DNA of 64,000 nucleotides, from contig NZ_JABFCN010000016.1 of assembly GCF_013087515.1 (NCBI RefSeq), positions 248,001 through 312,000 of the forward strand, written 5' to 3'. Below, in pieces: positions 56,844 to 64,000 of the stretch; the stretch's first letter is position 1, and every line of letters starts with the position of its first letter. The DNA is from Rhizobium sophorae (GTDB lineage: Bacteria; Pseudomonadota; Alphaproteobacteria; Rhizobiales; Rhizobiaceae). The notes beneath the pieces are model-generated. The model did not search any database. It saw only the letters and a program-made list of their open reading frames with translations, and was not told where the DNA came from. The translations under genes and the position numbers were made by a program.

Positions 56844-58289
56844 ATGACCGCTGAAACAATTCTCCTCAGTCTGCATCTTTCCGCGCCGGAGCTCATCCTC
56901 GCGGTCGGCGCCCTTGTCCTGTTGATGGTCGGCGTCTTCTCAGGCGAGCGGTCGGGCCTTGTCGTCACCGGCTTGGCCATCGTCCTGCTCCTGGCCTCCG
57001 GCCTGTGGCTGCTCTTCGTGCCCGCAGAAGGCCTTGCCTATGGCGGCGTCTACATGGCGGACGGCTTCTCGCGCTTCATGAAGCTGGTGGCGCTCATTGG
57101 TTCGCTGGTCGCCATCTTCATGTCCATCGGCCACGCCCGCGAAAATCAGCTCGACAAGTTCGAGTTCCCGGTTCTCCTGGTGCTCGCGACCCTCGGCATC
57201 CTGCTGATGATCTCGGCCAACGACCTGATCTCGCTCTATCTGGCGCTGGAACTGCAGTCGCTGGCACTCTACGTCGTCGCCGCGATCAACCGCGACAGCC
57301 TGAAATCGACCGAAGCCGGCCTGAAATATTTCGTCCTCGGCGCGCTTTCCTCCGGCATGCTGCTCTACGGCATGTCGCTGGTCTACGGCTTCACCGGCCA
57401 CACCCACTTCTCCGAAATCGCCCAGGCGCTGTCCGTCGAGGGCGCGCGTTCGCTCGGCCTGATCTTCGGCCTGGTCTTCATCCTCGCCGGCATCGCCTTC
57501 AAGATCTCCGCCGTTCCCTTCCATATGTGGACGCCGGATGTTTACGAAGGCGCGCCGACGCCGGTGACCGCCTTCCTTGCCGCAGCACCCAAGGTTGCTG
57601 CCATGGCGATGATGACCCGCATCGTCATCACCGCCTTCCAGCCGGTTCTGGCGGACTGGCAGCAGGTCGTCGTCTTCATCTCGATCGCCTCGATGCTGCT
57701 CGGTTCGTTTGCCGCGATCGGCCAGAAGAACATCAAGCGACTAATGGCCTATTCCTCGATCGGTCACATGGGTTATGCGCTGGTCGGCCTTGCCGCCGGC
57801 AACCAAACCGGCGTCACCGGCGTCATGCTTTATATGGTCATCTACATGGTGATGACGCTCGGCACCTTTGCGATCATCATGTCGATGCGCCGCAAGGACG
57901 GCACCGTCGTCGAGAATGTCGACGATCTCGCCGGCCTCTCCACAACCAACCCGTTCATGGCCGTGGTGCTGACGGCGCTGATGTTTTCGCTTGCCGGCAT
58001 CCCGCCGCTCGCCGGCTTCTTCGCGAAGTACTTCGTCTTCGTCGCCGCCATCGAGGCCAAGCTCTATGCGCTCGCCATCATCGGCGTTCTCGCCTCGGTC
58101 GTCGGCGCCTATTATTATCTGCGTGTCATCAAGCTGATGTGGTTCGATGAGGCGACCGGCGAATTCGCCCGTGTTTCCGGTGCTCTGCGTCTGGTCTTTG
58201 GTCTCTCCGGTCTCTTTGTCACCGCCTATGTCCTCATCGGCGGCCCGATCGGCGGTGCGGCAGAGCTAGCTGCTGCGACGCTCTTTTGA
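56844..58289 (+). CDS. nuoN: NADH-quinone oxidoreductase subunit N
   Basis: ND2-type proton-pumping subunit, last of the 14. The 481-residue product has about 14 membrane segments. [19 protein letters not shown] near residue 133 carries the key Glu, and [22 protein letters not shown] near 220 is the family signature. ATG 56844 is preferred; a TTG at 56838 is in frame. The stop overlaps the birA start (TGATG). Confidence 0.97.
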   Translation: MTAETILLSLHLSAPELILAVGALVLLMVGVFSGERSGLVVTGLAIVLLLASGLWLLFVPAEGLAYGGVYMADGFSRFMKLVALIGSLVAIFMSIGHARENQLDKFEFPVLLVLATLGILLMISANDLISLYLALELQSLALYVVAAINRDSLKSTEAGLKYFVLGALSSGMLLYGMSLVYGFTGHTHFSEIAQALSVEGARSLGLIFGLVFILAGIAFKISAVPFHMWTPDVYEGAPTPVTAFLAAAPKVAAMAMMTRIVITAFQPVLADWQQVVVFISIASMLLGSFAAIGQKNIKRLMAYSSIGHMGYALVGLAAGNQTGVTGVMLYMVIYMVMTLGTFAIIMSMRRKDGTVVENVDDLAGLSTTNPFMAVVLTALMFSLAGIPPLAGFFAKYFVFVAAIEAKLYALAIIGVLASVVGAYYYLRVIKLMWFDEATGEFARVSGALRLVFGLSGLFVTAYVLIGGPIGGAAELAAATLF

Positions 58290-59053
58290 TGGCTTCCGAC
58301 GGACGGCGCCGGATATCGCTCGGCGATTTCAGGCACGAGGCTCTGTCGGAAACATCGTCTACCAACAGCGAATGCCTCGCCCGGGCTCGGGCGGGCGATG
58401 GCGGCAATCTCTGGGTGACCGCCGAGAGGCAGACCGGCGGCCGCGGCCGCCGCGGCAGGCTCTGGGTTTCCGAACGCGGCAATCTCTACGCTTCTCTTCT
58501 CCTGATCGACCCAGCGCCGATGGAGCGCCTGGGCTCTCTGCCGCTGGCGATCGCCGTTGCGGTGCACCAGGCGATCCGCAGGGTGCTGCCACTCGGCGCC
58601 GAACCGCTCGAGGTCAAATGGCCGAACGATATTCTCATCGGTCGAAAGAAGACCTGCGGCATTCTCGTCGAAGGCGAGGGGCTGCCGGACGGACGTTACG
58701 CGCTGATCATCGGCATTGGCATCAATATCTCCGTGATGCCGGACAATCCGCTCTACCCCGTCACCTGCCTGCGCCAGCAGGGAAGTGCGGCGTCGCCGGA
58801 GGAACTCTTCGCGCATCTCTTCGCCGCGACGGCGGAAGTGCTTGAAATATGGGACCAGGGCCGCGGTGTCGGCGAGATCACGGCGCTCTGGCGCGCGATT
58901 GCCTGCGGCATCGGCGAAAAGATTACGGTGAATTTGCCGGACCGATCGATTTCCGGACAATTCGCCGGAATTGATGATAATGGCTTGTTGATGCTCGATA
59001 CCGGCACTGGCAGGATAATGCCCATTGCTGCCGGTGATGTGTTTTTTGGATAG
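58289..59053 (+). CDS. birA: Biotin--[acetyl-CoA carboxylase] ligase (no DNA-binding domain)
   Basis: Attaches biotin to carboxylase carrier proteins via biotinyl-AMP. The 254-residue product begins directly with the catalytic domain: ETSSTNSECLARARAG near residue 20, the biotin loop TAERQTGGRGRRGRLWVS near 45 and LEVKWPNDILIGRKKTCGIL near 110. The small C-terminal SH3-like part ends GDVFFG. The helix-turn-helix that lets E. coli BirA repress biotin genes is missing, so this is an enzyme only. It is translationally coupled to nuoN. Confidence 0.95.
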   Translation: MASDGRRRISLGDFRHEALSETSSTNSECLARARAGDGGNLWVTAERQTGGRGRRGRLWVSERGNLYASLLLIDPAPMERLGSLPLAIAVAVHQAIRRVLPLGAEPLEVKWPNDILIGRKKTCGILVEGEGLPDGRYALIIGIGINISVMPDNPLYPVTCLRQQGSAASPEELFAHLFAATAEVLEIWDQGRGVGEITALWRAIACGIGEKITVNLPDRSISGQFAGIDDNGLLMLDTGTGRIMPIAAGDVFFG

Positions 59054-59070
59054 CGGAACAAACGAAAATT

Positions 59071-60741
59071 ATGGCGAAACAGGACGAACTGGTATTCCTG
59101 CCTTTGGGCGGTGTCGGTGAGATTGGCATGAATCTCGCTCTCTATGGCTACGGCCCGCCCGAGCATCGCCAGTGGATCATGGTCGATTGCGGCGTCACGT
59201 TTCCCGGCCCCGACCTGCCGGGTGTCGACCTCGTGCTGCCCGATATCCGCTTTCTTGCCAGCGAACGAAAGAACCTCAAGGCGATCATCATCACCCACGC
59301 GCATGAAGACCATTATGGTGCGCTGGCCGACCTCTGGCCTGGGCTCAACGTACCGGTCTATGCCTCTGGTTTTACCGCCGGTCTGCTCGAAGCCAAGCGC
59401 AATTTCGAGAAGGCGACGATCGGCGAAGTGCCGGTGACGCCGTTCAAGGCAGGCGATACGATCAATGTCGGCCCCTTCAGCATCGAAGGTGTGGCCGTCA
59501 ACCATTCGATCCCCGAGCCGATGTCGCTGATGATCCGCACGCCGGTCGGCAATGTCATCCATACCGGCGACTGGAAGATCGACCACGAGCCTTCGCTCGG
59601 ACCCCTGACCGATGAGACACGTTTCCGCCAGCTCGGCGACGAGGGCGTGCTGGCGCTGATGTGCGATTCCACCAATGCGCTGCGCGACGGTGTTTCACCC
59701 TCCGAGAAGGATGTGTCGGAAAGCCTGCGCAAGATCATCGAGAATGCCGAGGGCAGGGTGGCGATCACCACCTTTTCGTCGAATGTCGGACGTATCCGCA
59801 CCGTTGCCGAGGCTGCCGAGGCGGCAGGCCGTGAAGTGCTGCTGCTCGGCAGTTCGCTGAAGCGCGTCGTCAACGTCGCCCAGGACATCGGCCTGATGGA
59901 AGGCGTGAAGCCCTTCATCTCCGAGGACGAATACGGCTATATCCCGCGCGACAAGGTCGTCGTCATCCTGACCGGAAGCCAGGGCGAGGCGAGGGCAGCG
60001 CTTGCCAAGCTCTCCCGCGACGAGATGCGCAATGTGGCGTTTGCGGCAGGTGATATCGTCGTCTTTTCTTCGCGCGCCATTCCCGGCAACGAGAAGGCGA
60101 TCCAGGACATCAAGAACGGCCTCGTTGAGCAAGGTGTGCACATCATCACCGATACCGAGGCGCTGGTCCACGTTTCCGGCCATCCGCGGCGCAATGAGCT
60201 GCAGAGGATGTACGAGTGGACGCGGCCGAAGATCGTCGTGCCGGTGCATGGCGAGGCGACGCATCTGACGGCGCATAAGGAACTTGCCGAGCAATCCGGC
60301 ATCGCCCTGGTGCCGCGCGTGCGCAACGGCGATATCCTGCGGCTGGCGCCCGGTCCCGTCGAGGTGATCGGCGAGGCGCCGCATGGCCGCATCTATAAGG
60401 ACGGCTCGCTGATCGGCGATTTCGACGAGATGGGTATCGGCGAGCGCAAGAAGCTCTCCTATGTCGGCCATGTCGCAGTCAACGTCTTGCTCGACGCCCG
60501 CTATGACATCGTCGGCGATCCCGATCTCGTTTCGATCGGCCTGCCGGTCTATGACGACGAGGGCGATGAGATGGAAGACACGCTCTTCGACGCCGCGATC
60601 AGCGCCATCGAGAGCATTCCGCGCGCCCGCCGCAAGGATATCGACATGCTGCAGGAGGCCGTGCGCCGGGCCATTCGCTCGGCTGCGAACCAAGCCTGGG
60701 GCAAGAAGCCCGTTGTCACCGCCTTCGTCACCAAGGTCTGA
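59071..60741 (+). CDS. rnj: Ribonuclease J
   Basis: Metallo-beta-lactamase-fold nuclease that matures and degrades RNA, with 5'-to-3' exonuclease activity. The 556-residue product has the zinc motif THAHEDHYGAL near residue 75, VIHTGDWKIDHEP near 170, the beta-CASP part with TTFSSNVGRIRTVAEAAE near 235 and VHVSGHPRRNELQRM near 370. It follows birA by 17 bp and precedes mce by 2 bp, so it belongs to the tail of this gene string. The symbol follows usage in alphaproteobacteria. Confidence 0.95.
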   Translation: MAKQDELVFLPLGGVGEIGMNLALYGYGPPEHRQWIMVDCGVTFPGPDLPGVDLVLPDIRFLASERKNLKAIIITHAHEDHYGALADLWPGLNVPVYASGFTAGLLEAKRNFEKATIGEVPVTPFKAGDTINVGPFSIEGVAVNHSIPEPMSLMIRTPVGNVIHTGDWKIDHEPSLGPLTDETRFRQLGDEGVLALMCDSTNALRDGVSPSEKDVSESLRKIIENAEGRVAITTFSSNVGRIRTVAEAAEAAGREVLLLGSSLKRVVNVAQDIGLMEGVKPFISEDEYGYIPRDKVVVILTGSQGEARAALAKLSRDEMRNVAFAAGDIVVFSSRAIPGNEKAIQDIKNGLVEQGVHIITDTEALVHVSGHPRRNELQRMYEWTRPKIVVPVHGEATHLTAHKELAEQSGIALVPRVRNGDILRLAPGPVEVIGEAPHGRIYKDGSLIGDFDEMGIGERKKLSYVGHVAVNVLLDARYDIVGDPDLVSIGLPVYDDEGDEMEDTLFDAAISAIESIPRARRKDIDMLQEAVRRAIRSAANQAWGKKPVVTAFVTKV

Positions 60742-60743
60742 CC

Positions 60744-61148
60744 ATGCTCGGCCGGGTCAACCATATCGCCATTGCCGTGCCCGATCTGGCCGCGGCGACG
60801 GCGGCCTATCGCGATACGCTGGGCGCTGCCGTATCGCAGCCGCAGGCTCTGCCGGAACACGGCGTCACCGTCGTCTTCGTCGAATTGCCGAACACCAAGG
60901 TCGAATTGCTGCAACCGCTCGGCGATACTTCGCCGATCGCAGCCTTCCTCGAAAAGAACCCGTCCGGTGGCATGCACCACATCTGCTATGAGGTGGACAA
61001 TATCCTTCTCGCCCGAGACCGGCTGGTAGAGGCCGGCGCGAGGGTGCTCGGCGACGGCCAGCCGAGAACCGGCGCGCATGGCAAGCCGGTGCTCTTTCTG
61101 CACCCCAAGGATTTCTTCGGCACGCTGATCGAACTCGAACAGGCCTGA
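60744..61148 (+). CDS. mce: Methylmalonyl-CoA epimerase
   Basis: Interconverts the R and S forms of methylmalonyl-CoA on the path from propionyl-CoA to succinyl-CoA. The 134-residue protein is a vicinal-oxygen-chelate fold with the metal ligands in GRVNHIAIAVPDL near residue 7, GGMHHICYEVDNI near 76 and FGTLIELEQA at the end. The Glu in LPEHGVTVVFVELPNTKVELL near 45 is also typical. It starts 2 bp after the RNase J stop. Confidence 0.94.
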   Translation: MLGRVNHIAIAVPDLAAATAAYRDTLGAAVSQPQALPEHGVTVVFVELPNTKVELLQPLGDTSPIAAFLEKNPSGGMHHICYEVDNILLARDRLVEAGARVLGDGQPRTGAHGKPVLFLHPKDFFGTLIELEQA

Positions 61149-61280
61149 GCCCTGCCGCTGAGTGAAAGCCCTGCTGCGGCAGAGTGACCCGAAGACGGCT
61201 AAACCTTTCGTCCTCTTTGAGTTGGTCGCCATTCCGCCGTATAAGGACGCGATATCGGCGCGACACCAACGGGAACCGTA

Positions 61281-61556
61281 ATGCTCCAGATCTTTCTTCA
61301 GGGATTTGCCGTCTACTTCATCATCTGGTGGATGACGCTTTTTGCCGTCCTGCCGATTGGCCTGCGCACCCAGGCGGACGACAATGACGTCGTGCTCGGC
61401 ACCGTTCCAAGCGCGCCCACCCGGTTTCGGGCCGCTTTCGTGTTTTCGCTTACGACGCTGATTTCAACCCTGGTCTACGGCCTCTGGTATGTCTGCGACA
61501 CCTATTTCGGCTGGGGCTTCGACGCCCTGCCGCAACTTGGCCCCAGCTTCTATTAG
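61281..61556 (+). CDS. DUF1467 membrane protein
   Basis: A 91-residue protein with two membrane segments (about residues 8-26 and 52-74). The family signature is YFIIWWMTLFAVLPIGLRTQ near residue 12 and the loop carries GTVPSAPTRFR. DUF1467 proteins are common in alphaproteobacteria between mce and proS, as here, but have no known function. The site GGGAACCGTA precedes the ATG only weakly. Confidence 0.9.
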   Translation: MLQIFLQGFAVYFIIWWMTLFAVLPIGLRTQADDNDVVLGTVPSAPTRFRAAFVFSLTTLISTLVYGLWYVCDTYFGWGFDALPQLGPSFY

Positions 61557-61722
61557 GCATGGCTTTTGCTCAAACTTTGAGCAGATGTAAACCTATTGCA
61601 AGCGAACTTCGTCATACCAGCGTCATACTGTTGCGGCAAAGAGCTCTCGTAACGGAATGAGGGTCATCCCCTAACGGAAGTCGCCGGATTTTTGGATCGG
61701 ATGGAGGCCGAAAAGCCAAAAA

Positions 61723-61747
61723 AAAACAAGGCTAAAAGCCTTGTTTT
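61723..61747. terminator. Rho-independent terminator
   Basis: AAAACAAGGCT and AGCCTTGTTTT form an 11-bp perfect stem with a 3-base loop, flanked by A and T runs on both sides. It ends transcription 167 bp after the DUF1467 gene, or that of a short RNA in the gap. Confidence 0.85.
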
Positions 61748-61940
61748 AAGTATCGCGTGATCTGTAACCGTTGCCGGGGCTGCGACGAGCGCGCCTAAGA
61801 TCTGATCCTCCCAAGACTTGACCGCGAATTCGGCAAGAATTTAACTTCCTGCCTGTTTTGTGAGCTAAAACTAGCTCAAACATTGGGCTTTGTCATCAGC
61901 TTTTTTTGCATTTTTGCTACACTCTAGCAAAATTTTTCTG

Positions 61941-61970
61941 TTGACAAGATTTTCGTTCAAGTCCTTATAA
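61941..61970 (+). promoter_or_regulatory. Sigma70-type promoter of proS
   Basis: TTGACA, an 18-bp spacer and TTATAA in an AT-rich setting. The start would be near 61977, giving a leader of about 170 bases before proS. Confidence 0.75.
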
Positions 61971-62145
61971 ACACGCGCTTTTTCATGCCCTTTCATTTTG
62001 CGGGTGCGAACATGCGCTTCCGGGAGGTTGCCGGCATCCGTTGCGGGTTTCCTTCCTGCCGCGAAGCGGCTATGAACGCTCCCGACATTAACAATGGTCT
62101 TTCGATTCCGCCTGCTGCGGGATCTCAACTGCTCCGGAATCCGCC

Positions 62146-63468
62146 ATGCGTCTGTCCCGCTATTTCATGCCCATCCTTAAGGAAAACCCCAAGGAGGCGG
62201 AAATCGTCTCCCACCGGCTGATGCTCCGCGCCGGCATGATCCGTCAGCAGTCTCAGGGCATTTATTCCTGGCTGCCGCTCGGCAAGCGTGTGCTCGACAA
62301 GGTCAACGCCATTATCCGCGACGAGCAGAACCGCGCCGGTGCCATCGAGCTGTCGATGCCGACCCTGCAATCGGCCGAGCTCTGGCAGGAAAGCGGCCGC
62401 TACGACGCCTACGGCAAGGAGATGCTGCGCATCAAGGATCGTCAGGATCGGCCGATGCTCTACGGCCCCACCAACGAAGAGATGGTGACGGATATTTTCC
62501 GCTCCTCCGTCAAGTCCTACAAGGACCTGCCGCTCAATCTCTATCATATCCAGCTGAAGTTCCGTGACGAGATCCGTCCGCGCTTCGGCACCATGCGCTC
62601 GCGTGAATTCATGATGAAGGATGCCTATTCCTTCGATCTGACGCGCGAAGCGGCGGAGCATTCCTATAACAAGATGTTCGCCGCCTATCTCAGAACTTTC
62701 GATCGGCTCGGCCTGCGCGCCATTCCGATGCGCGCCGACACCGGCCCGATCGGCGGCAATCTCAGCCATGAATTCATCATCCTCGCTGACACCGGCGAAT
62801 CCGAGGTCTTCTGCCACAAGGATTTCGTCGGTTTCGATATTCCTGGCGACCGCACCGATTTCGACAGTGTCGAGGGCCTGCAGGCGATCTTCGACAAGTG
62901 GACCTCGCTCTATGCGGCGACCTCGGAAATGCACGACGAGGCGGCTTTCAACGCCGTTCCCGAAGGCGACCGGCTTTCGGCGCGCGGCATCGAGGTCGGC
63001 CACATCTTCTATTTCGGCACGAAATATTCCGAGCCGATGGGCGCGAAAGTGCAGGGACCGGACGGCAAGGAACACTTCGTTCACATGGGTTCCTACGGTA
63101 TCGGCCCGACGCGCCTTGTTCCCGCCATCATCGAAGCATCGCATGATGATAACGGAATCATCTGGCCGGCATCTGTCGCGCCCTTCGATATCGTTGTGAT
63201 CAACATGAAGGCGGGCGATCAGGCCTGTGACGATACTTGCGAGCTGATCTATGCCGCGCTGACCAAGGCCGGCAAGGATGTGCTTTACGACGATACCGAC
63301 GACCGGGCCGGCACGAAATTCGCGACCGCCGACCTGATCGGTGTACCCGTCCAGATCATCGCCGGCCCGCGTGCGGTCGCAAACGGCGAAGTGGAAGTGA
63401 AGGACCGCAAGACCGGCGCCCGCGAAACGATGACCATCGAAGCGGCGATCAATCGGTTCGTGGCTTAA
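62146..63468 (+). CDS. proS: Prolyl-tRNA synthetase, short alphaproteobacterial type
   Basis: Charges tRNA-Pro. The 440-residue product has class II motif 1 near [20 protein letters not shown] (residue 31), motif 2 [28 protein letters not shown] near 145 (Arg-rich loop) and motif 3 [20 protein letters not shown] near 315. It lacks the 180-residue editing insertion of the E. coli enzyme, normal for this group. The C-terminal anticodon domain begins near residue 345. It ends 15 bp before lolC. Confidence 0.96.
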   Translation: MRLSRYFMPILKENPKEAEIVSHRLMLRAGMIRQQSQGIYSWLPLGKRVLDKVNAIIRDEQNRAGAIELSMPTLQSAELWQESGRYDAYGKEMLRIKDRQDRPMLYGPTNEEMVTDIFRSSVKSYKDLPLNLYHIQLKFRDEIRPRFGTMRSREFMMKDAYSFDLTREAAEHSYNKMFAAYLRTFDRLGLRAIPMRADTGPIGGNLSHEFIILADTGESEVFCHKDFVGFDIPGDRTDFDSVEGLQAIFDKWTSLYAATSEMHDEAAFNAVPEGDRLSARGIEVGHIFYFGTKYSEPMGAKVQGPDGKEHFVHMGSYGIGPTRLVPAIIEASHDDNGIIWPASVAPFDIVVINMKAGDQACDDTCELIYAALTKAGKDVLYDDTDDRAGTKFATADLIGVPVQIIAGPRAVANGEVEVKDRKTGARETMTIEAAINRFVA

Positions 63469-63483
63469 GGAAACGGAGGCGAA

Positions 63484-64000
63484 ATGGCAGAGGCAGCAGT
63501 GGACCGGAGTTCGAAATCCGGCTTGGGTCCGGCTGGCAAGCCATTTTCCACCTTTGAACGCCTCGTGGCGTGGCGTTATCTGCGCGCCCGCCGCAAGGAG
63601 GCCTTCATATCGGTCATCGCCGGCTTCTCCTTTGTCGGCATCATGCTCGGCGTTGCGACGCTGATCATCGTCATGGCCGTCATGAACGGTTTTCGTACCG
63701 AGCTCGTCTCGCGTATCCTCGGCATCAACGGCCACATGATCGTCCAGCCGGTCGACGGCCCCTTCACCGATTATCCTGTCCTCAGCAGCAAGCTCGCCGC
63801 CGTGCCCGGCGTCAAGATGGCGCTGCCCTTGGTGGAGGGCCAGGTGCTTGCTTCCGCCCAGGCCGGCGGCAGCACCGGCGCGCTGGTGCGCGGCGTCCGC
63901 GCCGAGGATCTGGGCAAGCTCAAGATGGTCTCCGAGAGTATCAAGCCTCCCGGCGACATGGTGGGCTTTGCCTCCGGCCAGGGCGTAATGATCGGCACCC
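63484..64000 (+). CDS. lolC: Lipoprotein-releasing ABC transporter permease (C-terminus beyond window)
   Basis: The first 172 residues of the LolC/LolE-type permease that extracts lipoproteins from the inner membrane for transfer to LolA. Visible are FERLVAWRYLRARRKEAFIS near residue 24, the first membrane segment with FSFVGIMLGVATLIIVMAVMNGF near 48 and the periplasmic domain start GINGHMIVQPVDGP. GGAGG lies four bases before the ATG. Rhizobia have a single gene of this kind (also called lolE). The frame is open to the window edge. Confidence 0.92.
   Translation, partial: MAEAAVDRSSKSGLGPAGKPFSTFERLVAWRYLRARRKEAFISVIAGFSFVGIMLGVATLIIVMAVMNGFRTELVSRILGINGHMIVQPVDGPFTDYPVLSSKLAAVPGVKMALPLVEGQVLASAQAGGSTGALVRGVRAEDLGKLKMVSESIKPPGDMVGFASGQGVMIGT

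Larger units (their letters stand above)
61557..62145. other. 589-bp gap between DUF1467 gene and proS
   Basis: It contains, in order, a direct repeat CGTCATAC at 61610-61617 and 61621-61628 (11-bp period), a strong terminator (61723-61747), and the proS promoter (61941-61970) with a leader of about 170 bases. A short non-coding RNA ending at the terminator is possible but not established. Confidence 0.55.

Overview
The window looks like chromosomal DNA of a fast-growing Rhizobium of the R. etli / R. leguminosarum type. The basis is its high GC content, the gene order (clpP-clpX-lon-hupB; a 14-gene nuo operon running into birA-rnj-mce-DUF1467-proS-lolC; argC-speB; rplM-rpsI), and dispersed palindromic repeats of the kind found between genes in rhizobia. 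This assignment rests on recognition, not on a database search. Most of the window is housekeeping; the accessory parts are small and sit between conserved blocks.

Layout. 1-6.7 kb: a truncated CelD-like acetyltransferase, a DUF2842 membrane protein, heme A synthase (ctaA), a TauE/SafE permease, argC, agmatinase, and a FloR/CmlA-like phenicol exporter with a perfect palindrome upstream. 6.8-14 kb: rplM-rpsI with a clear sigma70 promoter and terminator, a LysR/DUF1127 divergent pair sharing a LysR box, an enoyl-CoA hydratase homologue lacking both catalytic glutamates, an EamA permease, a small secreted protein, a CoA-binding protein and metY. 14-17 kb: an accessory patch with a TetR repressor, a divergent DUF417 membrane protein, a YeeE/YedE sulfur transporter, palindromic operators on both sides of the divergent region, and a decayed old-yellow-enzyme gene.

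17-26.8 kb: a CHASE4-GGDEF-EAL protein, pstSCAB behind a Pho box, a cytochrome P450 and a GGEEF diguanylate cyclase. 27-36.4 kb: the protease block clpP, clpX, lon with putative RpoH promoters, then hupB, then an FMN riboswitch in front of a riboflavin transporter (ribN) that is broken by a one-base frameshift and separated from its aptamer by a palindromic repeat. Next comes a secreted phytase-like esterase preceded by a perfect Pho box, so pstSCAB and this exported enzyme probably respond together to phosphate starvation.

36.4-41.8 kb: an aldo/keto reductase, a cupin, a methyltransferase and glutathione peroxidase. A 1.2-kb islet follows, bounded by a 16-bp copy of the tRNA-Val 3' end and carrying two small secreted proteins. 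It ends at tRNA-Val and a tandem pair of tRNA-Asp genes. 42-58.3 kb: the complete nuoA-N operon for respiratory complex I, with two extra genes: a small secreted protein between nuoD and nuoE, and a protein between nuoF and nuoG whose C-terminus is homologous to the C-terminal extension of NuoE. 58.3-64 kb: birA, RNase J, methylmalonyl-CoA epimerase, a DUF1467 protein, proS and the start of lolC.

The best candidates for undescribed biology are the paralogous helix-hairpin-helix-like domain pair built into the nuo operon, the TetR/DUF417/YeeE module with its operators, the tRNA-Val islet, and the riboswitch-ribN locus caught in decay.
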